Assembly (NCBI GenBank): GCA_903813345.2
Contig: CAIIXF020000006.1
Span: forward strand, 28,343,936 to 28,407,935
From: Owenia fusiformis
Lineage: Eukaryota > Annelida > Polychaeta > Sabellida > Oweniidae
Reading direction: 5' to 3'
Length of the DNA stretch: 64,000 bases
Below, piece by piece: positions 23,601-64,000 of the stretch. The position numbers and the translations under genes are program-made. Below the pieces are notes generated by a model. That model made no database searches. It worked only from the letters and a program-made list of their open reading frames with translations, and was not told where the DNA came from. The stretch's first letter is position 1. Each line of letters starts with the position of its first letter.

Positions 23601-26573
23601 ATTTCAATATAACATTATAATACAATTATTTTGGGGTCAAATTCTTTACACATACACATGGCTTGAACTTATAAATGTGAAGGCAAGGATTCCGCCTTAT
23701 TCATGTTCAAATCAGATTTTCTACACTTTCTTTGGGGATTGCAAACTGAAGAAAAAATTCAGATTTTCAGCAATTATGTATTATTTACATGTTTCTTAGA
23801 GCTAAAAGTGAAGAATTGGTAATTTAAAATGTTTCTAAAAGGATCACTGTTGATTCCTTTTATTGAAATTACAGAGAATGAAAATTCAAATTCATAAAGA
23901 CCATGCAACAGTCTACAAGCTAATTGGAACATGGATCCTGTGTCAGCTAATTTATATTACAAAATCTATGTTATTTGCATTGGTGGCTTTAATACCTAAA
24001 ACCTTTCACGTAAAGCGCTCTCCACATATAATATAATACACATCTAGTTTGTCATGCATTTCTACCTATTATTTCCACATCTCTGCCATTTCTCAGTGAC
24101 ATAACTACTTTCACCACAAATTAATATTTCGATCGCTGGTTCACTTTCCAGGGATACAAAATCTACAGAATATATGTACCATTAAATGGACCTTATATAT
24201 ATATTATATGTTAGAGACTAGAGGAGTGCACATAGGTGGGGCAGACCATTTAGTACACACTTCCGACTCAGATAAAACTAATGTCCATAAAGAGTTATAA
24301 CTGAAAAACATATAGAAACATTTAGGATCAAATCTGGTGACTGGGGCACTGGTCAGAGCAGATTGACACATCTCGTTCTTACGAATACATTACATTTTAC
24401 GTCTAGTGAATTTATATAAAATAAACATCGCCCAACTTAGCGATGGGGCATATCACTCAGCTGGGCATTAAAATAATGTGTGAGGGTACAACCAGGGGGC
24501 ACTGGCTACCCATCACTATGGCGATACGGTCTAACAATCAGCCATCTTGAATTTTTGGGGCATATCTTATCTCATCGCCTTTCCAAGGCTTATTATGAAG
24601 CACAGTAACAACTCTCTGCAATACAAGAGTGTGTAGATATTGAAACCTGTTTTTCCACGACTGTTTTCTTACCATAAATTATACTGAGACATGTCTCTTA
24701 GACCATGTCCTTTTATGTTATGTGATCTCAGAAGAGATTTTTTGTCGTTTTGTTCAATTCAATGATCAAATTTTACCATTTTGGTTTCAATTTCTACGAG
24801 TTCGCCATGAAGGACTTCTCCATTTATATGGAGTTCAAAGGCTGATGTTTTTGCCGTAAATCTGTCGCCATCCTACCATTTCTTAGTTACCAATTACATT
24901 GGCCTCCAGTTAATGTGACACACACCTTTTTCTGCCTTAGTAAATTTTCATGTGACATGCACTTTTAAGTAACATACACTCTGTAACATGCTCTTAATTT
25001 TGAGACACGTGTTTTATTTTATTTTGTGACATGCACTATTTATGTTTAACATGCACTCCTTGTGCCATGTATTTACCAGATATACTCAAATATTCTGGTT
25101 TATTTATCGATTTGAATGACGATATCAACCAAATGCACACTTAGCTACAATGTCTCCTGACATCTTATGATCAATCTGGCTTCTTGCCAGCATCTCCATT
25201 TTTATATCTCTTTCATTTATCTGCTCGTTTTGCCTTCATCTAAACATTCAATCTCAAGATGCAACTCAGAGAGATAATCTCTCAGCTTACTTAACCATCT
25301 ACCATTAATCATTTCTATAATCTTTTATGTTCTTTCTGCATCATATTCACACATTTCAAATTACTTGCTCTTCATTTTGTAAAACCATCTCCTAGGCACA
25401 TTATTAAACTACCTGAACTATGGTCAACCATTTCTGAATGATCACCTAACAGGCTATTAGCCATGAATACATCAGTCAGTGTTTTACCTAGATTTCTCGT
25501 TGAACTTTATCCAACAAACCTGCTAACAATTTGTCTACGACCATAATCATTTCATCTCTTGTTAAAACCTTTCAGTTTCAACAAAGCCATAATCTTTCAG
25601 TTTTACCTTCACTTTGTTGCCAATACCATTACTAATCTATCTTTCATTCATTCATGTACCTTAAATTATTGGAGGATTTTGTAAAGCTAGTTTAACTGAA
25701 CTTTACACTGCTTCAGTGTGCAATGGTGATTTCATATATTACCTGGCCAAAGGTGGTGTCACATAAGATCTTACAACTGGGGTTACTTCCACTGGGAGTG
25801 GATTACTTGTGTGCTTTCAGCAACTTCAATTTTTCTGCAATAATTTCTTTAATATTTTAACACAGCACCACTTTGCCTTAATATGAAACACTTACTCAAT
25901 GTAAAACCTACACCCATGTCACCTACACTTAACCAAATACGATTCTAACCCACTGTGGATGAAAATCCAGTACCATCATAAGCACACTTAATACTTAATC
26001 CACCTCTTACCACATTTACCTCCTCTTTTTTTAGTTTTCTAATTTTACGATTTTTTTGTTTGTGAGTTATAGTCGTTGAACCAGTTGAACATGAGTATAT
26101 ATTGTCAGTTGACATGCATTTGGGCATGGCAATCCCTGCTGCATATATATAATATCTGCTGAGTTTATTCAAGTTTATTCACTGCTTTTGGGTTCAGTCT
26201 TGTGATAATATATCAAAGCACCTGATAGTGTTCCTTAAAAATGTTTATATCCATATTTTTCAATGTTTTTAGTGTAATATCTATGTAGTATTCCACGATT
26301 ATTTCGCTTTATGGTAGTAGTCTTTTTGTTTTATTAGTAGTTGTTTAAGTATCCAATATTATCACCTGTAATGTTTGATCAGGTGATTCTGTATCCAATA
26401 TTTAGTATTTCCACCTGTTTGTATCCAATATTTCCACCTGTTTGTATCCAATACTTCCATCTGTTTGTATCCAATAATTCCATTTGTACCATTTGATTTT
26501 AGTATCCTACTTTATTGTCTGTATCATTTGATACATTATTTTGAATACAATGTTTCCATCTGTTCAGTTTGAT
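23601..26573. other. Gene-free stretch downstream of PRRC2 (possible long 3' UTR)
   Basis: No splice-bounded exon or conserved protein is visible on either strand. If PRRC2 uses a distal poly(A) site, part of this could be 3' UTR read on the - strand. From 26390 to 26600 a TATCCAATATTTCCACCTGT-type repeat (about 21 bp) recurs. Confidence 0.4.
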
Positions 26574-26579
26574 TTTATT
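26574..26579 (-). terminator. PRRC2: Candidate poly(A) signal of PRRC2
   Basis: AATAAA on the - strand about 200 bp beyond the PRRC2 stop codon. Several other AATAAA copies lie further downstream, so the true 3' end is uncertain. Confidence 0.35.
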
Positions 26580-26780
26580 ATCCAATAGTATCATCTGAAG
26601 ATGAGCGTATCTAATGGTCTCTCTACTCCGAGTAGAGTACCGAAGAATACTATCATCTCTGTTAGATTTTTGTTATTTTTTGAAGACCTTTATAGAGTGT
26701 AGTTGTTTAACCTCATTCTGTTTTTGTTTGATGAACTGCCATCTATCATTTCAAACACGCATTGAGATTGATAGAATGAA

Positions 26781-55310
<28,530 letters not shown>

Positions 55311-55368
55311 TTTGCCGGAGAGCTCATTGAATAGCTAGGTACTGTACCCTGGGAACGGTCCGTAACAC

Positions 55369-58300
55369 CTGAAAACACAGCAGTAATTTATGAAAACAAT
55401 GAATTTTTTGTTTCAAATGATGATACTGAAAATACATGTTTCATACTAGACTATGGTAGGCGTAGAATGTTACACCTGCGTCAGTATCCAATCTTGTTTG
55501 CTTCATTTGAACGTTGCAGATTTACATTTTAATTTTAGTGTTCTTCACCAATCTTGCATTTTTAATATCACCATTTTTGGTCTGCTTTTGGATGTCTAAT
55601 GACTCTCTGTCAAATGTAGCACCCATCATTCTAGCGTTTGACTATCCTTATAAATGTAGAGGTTTCATTGTTATGCCAGAATGCACAAGATCAATTAATA
55701 GTCATCTTTCAAGTTTGAATTCTGTATATGGATTTCTATCACATGCTTCTTTCTTTTGCCATAAAAATGACAGCCTACATGGGTGGACTGGTTGTCATGT
55801 TATAAAATATATGGCAATTTCAATTTCCTGTGCTAATTAATAATATACATGGAAAAATGATGTGGCCCATTGTTAATTTGAATAGCTGTCACGTTTGAGA
55901 AGTAAATCGAATCAGATTTCTATATCAACTGTCACATCTGATGCCTTATAACGTAATTAGCTTTTGTAGTACATAAGGGAATGTGTCACTTCTTACGATA
56001 TAGGAATACTTTCTTATTTCATCAATCAACGTCACAAGTATTAAAAATGTTGTAAAATTATTTTTGCCTCTAAGCATTAGATCCTCTTTGAGATTAACTA
56101 TGATAAAAATATTGTCGATTTTTATAACAAGCAACCAATTTTAAGATTGAATTTGTTTTCACTCAATTTGGGCACTCAGAAAAACATACATGTCGATCAT
56201 GGTGAAATTATTAAAAGAGGTTAACGTTTACCAGTTAAGCCACACCCAGTCTGAAATAAAGAAAATGCTGGCCTCTGAATTATGTTTGTACTTTTTTGTT
56301 TAGAATTGAAATGTGTTTCAAATAACCTTGTCATTCTGACATTCTAACATTTTTCATGCACTTCAATAATTTTTTCAATCTGAAAAAGTTGGTTGTACAT
56401 GTACTATATTTGTTAACTTGGATAATAGACCCTGAATCAATCACAAATATATCCCATCAGAAAAAAGTTATTGTGCCAAGTGGGAAATCACAAAAGGTTC
56501 ATTCTTAGACTCATAGGCTTCATTTTTAGTGCTCAACAATACATCAACAACAGAGCATTAGATTATTTAGTTCATGTCGCACATCCATCAATTAAATCAA
56601 TTCTATATAGTTCATCTCATTCTTAAATGTGGCAGCTTGGTTCGTTTCTGATTTTGGTAAAATTGTAATTGCAACTCATCAAATACAATCTATCTGATTT
56701 CAGATTTGCATATTGATAATAACAAGTACATGTAATAGAAAATGAGAACAAAGCTTTCAGGACTAATTGACATCAATAAAATCAAGACCAATCAAGAACA
56801 CTAATTACCAGATAATTTAGCTTTTATATGCAGAACATCTGGAACAGTTCAAAACATCCTATTGGAACACCCTTACAATTCAATGGCCATCAAGATTTGG
56901 TTTGTTTTCAAACGATAGCGCAATATTCAATATATCATTAACTTATTAAGATATATCATCATTTACTTGTTTGTAAAAGGAATTCAGACAGAATTTTTTA
57001 ACAGATATTTGTTCAATCATGAATGTGGTATTGGTTAATACTCAGATTTTGTAAGGGACAATGACATATTTAAATACCCCATCTGGTACCAGCTACATGT
57101 CATGCTATACATGACATGTATGTATTGAATATACAAGCAAGTTTCTCATCTAGACAAATAATTCTTATTTGTATACCTAGATACATGTATAGTTATAGAT
57201 ACATGTGCCAGTGGTTAACATTCAGCAAAATAAAATTTATTTTGACTCCAGTAGTTCCCCACTCTATAACATTAATTAAGAAAAATAAAAAATAGGCAGT
57301 TATTTTAATATCCGTAGCACCGAACAGTACAACATACTTAGCATAAACCTACCACTTCTAACCTGAACTCTTATGTCAAGTGCAGTTCTAATTCTGAACA
57401 CAAAATATTTTCTTCACTTAATCTTGCAGACCAGTTTCTTTAGTGCTAAAATATCCAGCATGAGTAATTGAGTATGCACCTTACAGGGTCACTTCCCTTT
57501 CTTAGTACTGGAGATTTGAATCAATGTGAGAAAGCCATATAGTCAACAATTTGCTCCAAGGTTAGGAAATATTGATATTAAAAAATTAGACATCATAATC
57601 AATTGTTACTTAGGACAGACAGAAAAATAATGATGCTGGGGCAACCAACCAAGTTTAGTACAATACATCAAATACAATTCTGACTATTTGTACTGTGACT
57701 GCATAGATAGTAGGTCATTTTTCTGTTTGTTTCAAAAATTCTGACATATCTCAACATATTTCCATTTTCACAATAGGCCACTATAGCAGGATGCATCTAT
57801 AACATGAATTAGTAAACATCCATCTATCATAGTTTATCTTTCATCTGACAAAGAATGTGATTAAGACAGATGAAGAACTTCTGAAATATTCATTATTTTA
57901 TGCATACTTCTCAGAATGTCTCACTCAATTATTTTGCTTACTTGTACATGTAAGAAACATTTCCTGATTTTATGATGTAATGATATTGGACTTCAAAAAG
58001 ACACATGAAATGTGACTATGATTTTCACTTATCTTGTTCCGCAAGCTAGCTCAAATAGGACTACAGTAGTACAGCCCATTTCACTGTTTTATTAGGTCAG
58101 TAATTACTCCAAAAATAAGAAATCAAGAGACCATTACATGCAATGATATAGACTATGGAAAAGTATATTCATATTGAAAATGAATGACATTTGTATATTT
58201 TTATACAGACAACTTAGTTTTTTGTGCAATAAGCCTGTGCCCTCTTGTAATTAATTGGCTGTAGTTATTGTGTATTACATTCTAATATTTCATAGCCTTG

Positions 58301-59163
58301 CTAAAAGTGGGTGAACTTGGTTGAAGTTCGAAATTCTGGCAAAACTCATTCAAGTCATAATGAACACCGCTGAAATTTGAGACAGTCAAAACTTTATGGA
58401 GTCCAAGAGAAAACAGAAGATGCACAGTGATAAATATCACACTCTGGAGAGAAAGAGTCCACCATGTATGCTAATTTGCCGGCGCATGCAGGGGTTTCAA
58501 TAAATATTTTTTCAACAGGCTTTTTGGGAATTTCAACAGGCTGAAACTTATTTCACTAAAATAATTTAGGGTAAGGTAAGTAACAGTGAATTTTATTTCT
58601 ACATATTTGAACAGGCGTAATTGAGATTTGAACAGGCATTTTCGCCATCCGCCTGTGCTTATTGAAACCCCTGGCATGCCAAAAACCTGATCAGATATTG
58701 GTAGATCTACTCATCTTTCAAGTTGAACGCATTTTTCTACAATATTCGATGAAAATATTTGTGGTGCACATTGATAAAAACATGAAGATTAATGTCCATG
58801 TTTGAAGAATTCTGATGTATTTGGTAATACACATTTGTTTTATTCCGTTTGAGTTTTCATTGGAAATTTATTCGTGAAATTTTTGCAGGGTGACTTGAGA
58901 ATAAAATAAAACGTCATGACCAGCAATCAACCGGCAAGTTCAACTGCATTTGTCTACACGAACCTGTTAAATCATAAACTTATGCACTTCATAGTCTACT
59001 AAATCTTATTCGATAGTTCCTTTCGATGCTCAATCTGTAGTTATCTGGCAAATACGTCGTTTACTCTCACAAAGAAATAAATCACAAAAATAAGAAAATT
59101 CGACGTACAGACCGGGATTCTTTGGGGGTTATCACGCTGAATAAATGAAATAACAATACTTAC
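55369..59163 (-). other. PRRC2: PRRC2 first intron (between noncoding exon and start-codon exon)
   Basis: Bounded by the acceptor TTTTCAG ending at 55369 and a donor GTAAGTATT starting at 59163 on the - strand. AT-rich, no snoRNA-like motif and no credible coding exon. It contains the MITE at 58489-58673. Confidence 0.55.
58489..58673. mobile_element. MITE with CAGGGGTTTCAATAA termini
   Basis: Perfect 12-15-bp inverted ends; GCATG flanks both sides. The interior repeats TTGAACAGGC/TTCAACAGGC phrases. Like the elements at 14875 and 15891 it has CAG...CTG ends and an apparent 5-bp duplication. Confidence 0.75.
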
Positions 59164-59340
59164 TGCGGTCCGTTCTGATGGGTGATGATTGTAGAACAAT
59201 CTAGTCCTTTTAAAACGCCGATTACCCGACGGATGGCAACAGATTTTCGCCGGATATCAAGAATTTTGAGAAATAAATCTCGTCCAAAATGGCGAACAAC
59301 GACAAATTATGCAAATGAGACTTTAATCTGTGACGTCATT
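59164..59340 (-). promoter_or_regulatory. PRRC2: PRRC2 promoter and 5' noncoding exon
   Basis: The donor at 59163/59164 (CCGCA|GTAAGTATT on the - strand) ends a proposed noncoding exon. Just upstream are a YY1-type CAAAATGGCG (59285-59294), an octamer ATGCAAAT (59309-59316) and a full CRE TGACGTCA (59331-59338). This set is typical of TATA-less housekeeping promoters. The start site is not located. Confidence 0.55.
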
Positions 59341-59399
59341 TCCCATGATTCCTCTAAAACAGGTGCGAGGTCAATCACTTTCGGTTTATGTTAGTGGTT

Positions 59400-61740
59400 G
59401 TGTTTTTTCGAGCTCTGACGTGTCTGAAGCTGCTAAGCTGCAAATCAAATTGAAATTGTTTGATTTTGATGAGATTGTTTGGTTCAGGTTTTGTGCATGA
59501 CTGATAAAGCTTGGCATAAGTAGGATTGTTTTGGATTTCTGAGTTGGCATGTCAGACATCTGGTTGAGACTCGGGTTGAGACTTCACTGGGGATATTGCG
59601 TGTATGGGTTGGTTATGTTTGATTGGCTGGAATGCTGAGTTGCTTGATAGAGTATGGTATTTATTTTCGATCCCTTTGTAAGTCTTAGATTGTCCAGGAA
59701 AGTTAAATCTACTGGGTATTTCCAGATTGTGTTACAACTGACTGAGAAAAAGAGGTATATTGGTATCGATGTCATACATCAGATGGTCAACAATTTTGTC
59801 AATATTTGAAATTTTTTGACATGGTTGAGGCATGGGATTGAGGCCACTAAGCAGCAAATAAGCCCGTAGTATATTCATCAGAGTTTGATTGAGATGGTTG
59901 GGATTGCTTATTATTGTCAATCATGTAGGAGGAATCAGTGTTCTAGAATTGTTTGAACACCGTTTGACTGACATTAAGATCAGTTGATATTGTTTTATAG
60001 TGAGGATTGAGATCTTTGGGTATTACTGAAATTATTAACGGTGAGTCATGGTTGAGACCTCGAGCCATAATTGCGATTGAAAGACCTTTCGATTAGGTGC
60101 AATACTGCATCGGTTGCAAACCGCCCCGGTAACGCGTTGTTGGATACCACAGCAAAAAAATGCGTATGAATACAATGAATCCTGACATCAGGATTCATAC
60201 AGGATATGCACGCAGTGTGCCAATCTGGTATAAATCCTGACACCTGGATTCATACAGGATATGCACGCAGTGTGCCAATCCTGTACGTATCCTGAGTCTA
60301 TTTGACCTACAAGCCCCAGGCCTACATTTTTCCACTCACCACGTAGGTTCTGATTTTAATTTCCAGTCTTGCACAGTTATCATAAAAACTATTCATTCAA
60401 GGAAATACAACAGGGGCAAATCGTATTCGCCTAATGAATTATTATATAAACCCGTTTATAGGCAGCGTATACGTTATTGATCTCCCCTGGATACCCGCCT
60501 GATCAAATTGTATTAAAATTGGTTAGGTGTTATGCAATTTCAGCATAATGTTTACGTTTTAAAATGCATGAACGTGTAGAAGTATGGTCTTCTGGGGATT
60601 AATCCTCCCCTTCTTATAAATTCCTTCACCAATTGAGGATGGATATAAGAATATAATTGTAATTACGTTACGTGTATTCCTCCAGAACGCCCAAATATAG
60701 AAGACGGGCAGTCCCCTGTGGTCATAATATTACACGTTCACGTAACGTTCTCGGAGAAAACGCGTAGCCTAGCTTCTATATTTTACCTGTGTTTTTCGTA
60801 GGCTACAGATTGTATCTTTGAGTAAATGAGGCAGATCAGACGAAATTGTGTTACGTTTCTCGTACACGTTTCCTGATTTTGTGCAATATAAGGTCCCTTT
60901 CGTGTGTCATTCATCATTTTGTAGCGACCCAGGGGGCAATGTGCTTCATTTATACTGACGTCTGTTGATAGCTTAGCGAATAAGTATGCACAGCCTGACT
61001 CTGAGAGTGTACGCAGTAATCCCAAGTGACCGACCCTCCCTCACTCACAGTGTCACTGAAGCCGTCAAACGGGAAAGAGTGAACAGAATAGTGATGTTAA
61101 ATAGATATAGCCCTAACAACTACTAATTTCTAACTAAAATTACATGATTTTGCTTAATAATAATGGTAAATCACAACTGAATTGAAATACAGATCATAGG
61201 AAATTACCGATGCGCTAATCAATTCAAAGCACCCGTCCCCCACAAAAAGGGAGGGGGCTGAAGGAGCGCAGATAAACGCACAAAACGATCCTACGAAGAA
61301 GGGTTAGAGCTTCACTATGGACATGATTGGCACGTTACCCACTCCGATCCAATCTGATAGAGGCATCTTTGCACAGATGTTGGCCAGATCGTTTTGTAGT
61401 AGGATCTCGTAGGCTCAAAGAATAAACAGGCATATTAATTGAGCTACTGATTCTACTACAAAAGAATCTGGCCGGGGAGCAATGAATGAATGATTAAAAC
61501 TGGATTTGCTGAAATGAGGATTTCCATGTTCAAATAAAAGAATTTTCAAGATACAATCCAACGAGTGTATGAGAGTTTTATGAGAGTTTAATGGTCATCT
61601 TATGAATGGTAATAACTTAATTTGAAAAAATGATCTACTTTTCTACACATTATATAGTTTTAGAAAACACATCGGACACTTCTTTTGTTCTTTGTACAAT
61701 GTGTTCGGAATGAAATGAAACATCTGTCTGAACCTCGTTG
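59400..61740. other. Gene-free stretch upstream of PRRC2
   Basis: Contains scattered GGTTGAGAC/GATTGAG phrases (59560-60060) and a duplicated about 60-bp segment at 60175-60295 (GATTCATACAGGATATGCAC twice). No exon or RNA gene recognised. Confidence 0.45.
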
Positions 61741-61780
61741 GAACAAAATGACATACTAGTATATAGGGATTATCCAATAT

Positions 61781-61903
61781 GAGGTTCAGGATATTGGGAT
61801 TATCCCGAGGCCAATATATCTGCCCGAGGGCCGTAGATCCTGAGGGTAGATCTCGGGCAGATATATTACATTGGCCTCGGGATAATCCCAATATCCTGAA
61901 CCG
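61781..61903. repeat. Near-perfect foldback, about 50-bp arms
   Basis: GGTTCAGGATATTGGGATTA and its complement bracket the segment; the arms continue through TCCCGAGGCCAATATATCTG, with a short AGGGCCGTAGATCC-type centre. Confidence 0.8.
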
Positions 61904-62276
61904 CCCAATCGTGGAAATGTTTTAGAATATTCATGTCCAGTTTTATTTTCTTGGCCGTGGTCGGATTTTCCTGTCCTTTCGGATATTCCCACATTTATTT
62001 TCTCGGATTTTTGATCAACCGAATGCTCATTCCCTTCTTTAACATGTTTAAATCGCGTTCGTACTTCTCCATTGTCGTTTATGCTATACTTTTTCTGCCT
62101 GCTCGGAGCGGGACGTAAAGCTATATTTGCCCGCTAATGAAAGTTTTAACAAACCTGCTTTATAACACGTCCAAGTATATGGGATAAACGTTTTTAGCTT
62201 TCTCAATATTGTAATTGTACAAATGAAAGTTATTTGTATAACTATTATATTTTGCAAGATCTAAGAAAATGTTGTA

Positions 62277-62915
62277 CAGGGTGTCCCGAAAGTATGCCCC
62301 CCCCCCCTAGGCAGACATATTCCACTGTCCTCGTAGTATGTGTCATATATCATTTTAAAGCTTATCCAAAGTTACATTGATTTGCCAAGTATCATGGTTT
62401 AACTCCCAAATGGGAAAAAGTTACAGTCATTTTAAAAGTTAGTGTTTTGTCAAAATAAAGTTCAATTTTACACCAAATTACTAGTCAATGAGCCCCCCCC
62501 CTTGGCCATGTTAACAGCAGCAATTATTTTCAAATATGACCTTAAAAGCCCTTCAAATAGGGGTGTGGAATTTTATAACCCTCTTAAAACCATGGCCAAG
62601 AGTTTCCTTAGAGTTTCCACCCTCACCATTCTCTTTTTCCAACTCAAAATCCATCCGACCCGAAAATAATTGCTGCTGTTAAGATGGCCCGGAAGGATAC
62701 ATTGACTAGTGATTTGGTGTCAAATTTAACTTAATTTTGACCAAACACTAAATTTTGAAATGCCTGTAATTTTTTCACATTTGAGAGTTGAACCATGATA
62801 CTTGGTGCATCAATGTAACTTTGGACAAGCTTTAAAATGATATATGACACATACTTTGACGACACTGGTATATGTCTGCCTAGGGGGTGGGGGGGCATAC
62901 TTTCGGGACACCCTG
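62277..62915. mobile_element. Tc1/mariner-like foldback MITE, 639 bp, TA target site
   Basis: Ends CAGGGTGTCCCGAAAGTATG and complement, flanked by TA. Inverted similarity extends about 200 bp, and an inner pair (AGCAGCAATTATTTTC) makes almost the whole element palindromic. No transposase. Confidence 0.85.
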
Positions 62916-63148
62916 TATATGCCATTTTGTTCCAACAAGGCACAAGGTTCGGATAGATATTTTATTTCATGATCAAGAATTGGTAGAAAAGAACAAAAAA
63001 ACAATTGCACTAAAACAAAACAAATGTTTACAAAATCAAAAATATAAAATACATATGAATAAACCTTTTAGGGGATATTTATCGAGACTGGAAACTATGG
63101 GCTTTCATGACTTGATTTGGAAGTGGTGATTGGTGTTTGTTCGTTGTT

Positions 63149-64000
63149 CATCCTGGTTGAGATTGCTCAATATGGTTGAACTTGCTTGTTATTCAACATG
63201 GTTGAGATTACTTAACATAGTTGCGATTGCTTCTTACTAATCACCCTGGTTGAGATTGCTCAATATGGTTGGGATTGCTTGTTATTCAACGTGATTGAGA
63301 TTACCTAACATAGTTGCGATTGCTTCTTACTAATCACCCTGGTTAAGATTGCTCAATATGGTTGGGATTGCTTGTTATTCAACGTGGTTGAGATTACTTA
63401 ACATAGTTGCGATTGCTTCTTACTAATCACCCTGGTTGAGATTGCTCAATATGGTTGAGATTGCTTGTTATTCAACGTGATTGAGATTACTTAACATAGT
63501 TGCGATTGCTTCTTACTATTCACCCTGGTTGAGATTGCTCAATATGGTTGGGATTGCTTGTTATTCAACGTGATTGAGATAACTTAACATATTTGCGATT
63601 GCTTCTTACTAATCACCCTGGTTAAGATTGCTCAATATGGTTGGGATTGCTTGTTATTCAACGTGATTGAGATAACTTAACATAGTTGCGATTGCTTCTT
63701 ACTAATCACCCTGGTTAAGATTGCTCAATATGGTTGGGATTGCTTGTTATTCAACGTGATTGAGATAACTTAACATAGTTGCGATTGCTTCTTACTAATC
63801 ACCCTGGTTAAGATTGCTCAATATGGTTGGGATTGCTTGTTATTCAACGTGATTGAGATTACTTAACATAGTTGCGATTGCTTCTTACTAATCACCCTGG
63901 TTAAGATTGCTCAATATGGTTGAGATTGCTTGTTATTCAACATGGTTGAGATTACTTAACATAGTTGCGATTGGTTCTTACTAATCACCCTGGTTAAGAT
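63149..64000 (+). repeat. 93-bp minisatellite running off the window edge
   Basis: About nine copies of a unit containing GGTTGAGATTGCTCAATATG, TTGCTTGTTATTCAACGTGA and TTGCGATTGCTTCTTACTAA. Copies differ by single bases. The phrase GATTGCT recurs within the unit, hinting that it grew from a shorter repeat related to 59560-60060. Confidence 0.9.

Noticed and set aside
55514-55840. 108-codon open frame on the + strand within PRRC2 intron 1
   Set aside because: No recognisable domain, AT-rich composition, no splice or promoter context; expected by chance in this sequence.

Overview
This is nuclear DNA of an animal: AT-rich, with multi-exon genes using GT-AG introns and many short transposon relics. 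Gene families, intron density and repeat types (CAGTAAAACCT-type repeats, a tRNA-derived SINE, a jockey/CR1-like LINE) suggest a lophotrochozoan, most likely a bivalve mollusc. The species cannot be fixed from the sequence.

Two protein genes can be rebuilt exon by exon. On the + strand (6164-16953, 11 exons, 572 aa) is a secreted-pathway type-B carboxylesterase/cholinesterase-like enzyme with a complete Ser-Glu-His triad, a signal peptide and a C-terminal KEEL that suggests ER retention. On the - strand (55310 down to 26781, 36 coding exons, 3245 aa) is the PRRC2/BAT2 homologue, a large disordered RNA-binding protein. Its noncoding first exon and promoter lie near 59164-59340. The two genes converge, with about 9.8 kb of repeat-rich DNA between their stop codons.

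The most interesting content is in the PRRC2 introns. Short sequences that recur there look at first like dispersed repeats, but read on the - strand (the host-transcript strand) they have box C/D snoRNA architecture: a terminal stem, a C box (RUGAUGA), a D box (CUGA) and about 70-80 nt length. There is one per intron, usually 65-160 nt upstream of the 3' splice site. Five families are present: F1 (7 copies plus 2 relics), F2 (5 copies, one with a damaged C box), F3, F4 and F5 (2 copies each), 18 copies plus 2 relics in all. F3, F4 and F5 have guides of 13-15 nt complementary to conserved rRNA. F1 and F2 have no convincing target. Vertebrate PRRC2 genes are also snoRNA hosts, so the host role appears old, but this load is unusual.

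Layout: 1-2300 no gene seen; 2330-3360 truncated LINE; 3360-6080 repeats and foldbacks; 6086-16953 esterase gene with minisatellites and MITEs in its introns; 16954-26780 intergenic/3'UTR DNA with a SINE, a mariner-like element, a hairpin-ended element and a hAT-like MITE; 26781-55368 PRRC2 gene with snoRNAs, a 1.95 kb foldback element and nested hairpin-ended elements inside a duplicated intron segment; 55369-59163 PRRC2 first intron; 59164-59400 promoter; 59400-64000 repeats only, ending in a 93-bp minisatellite that runs off the window.
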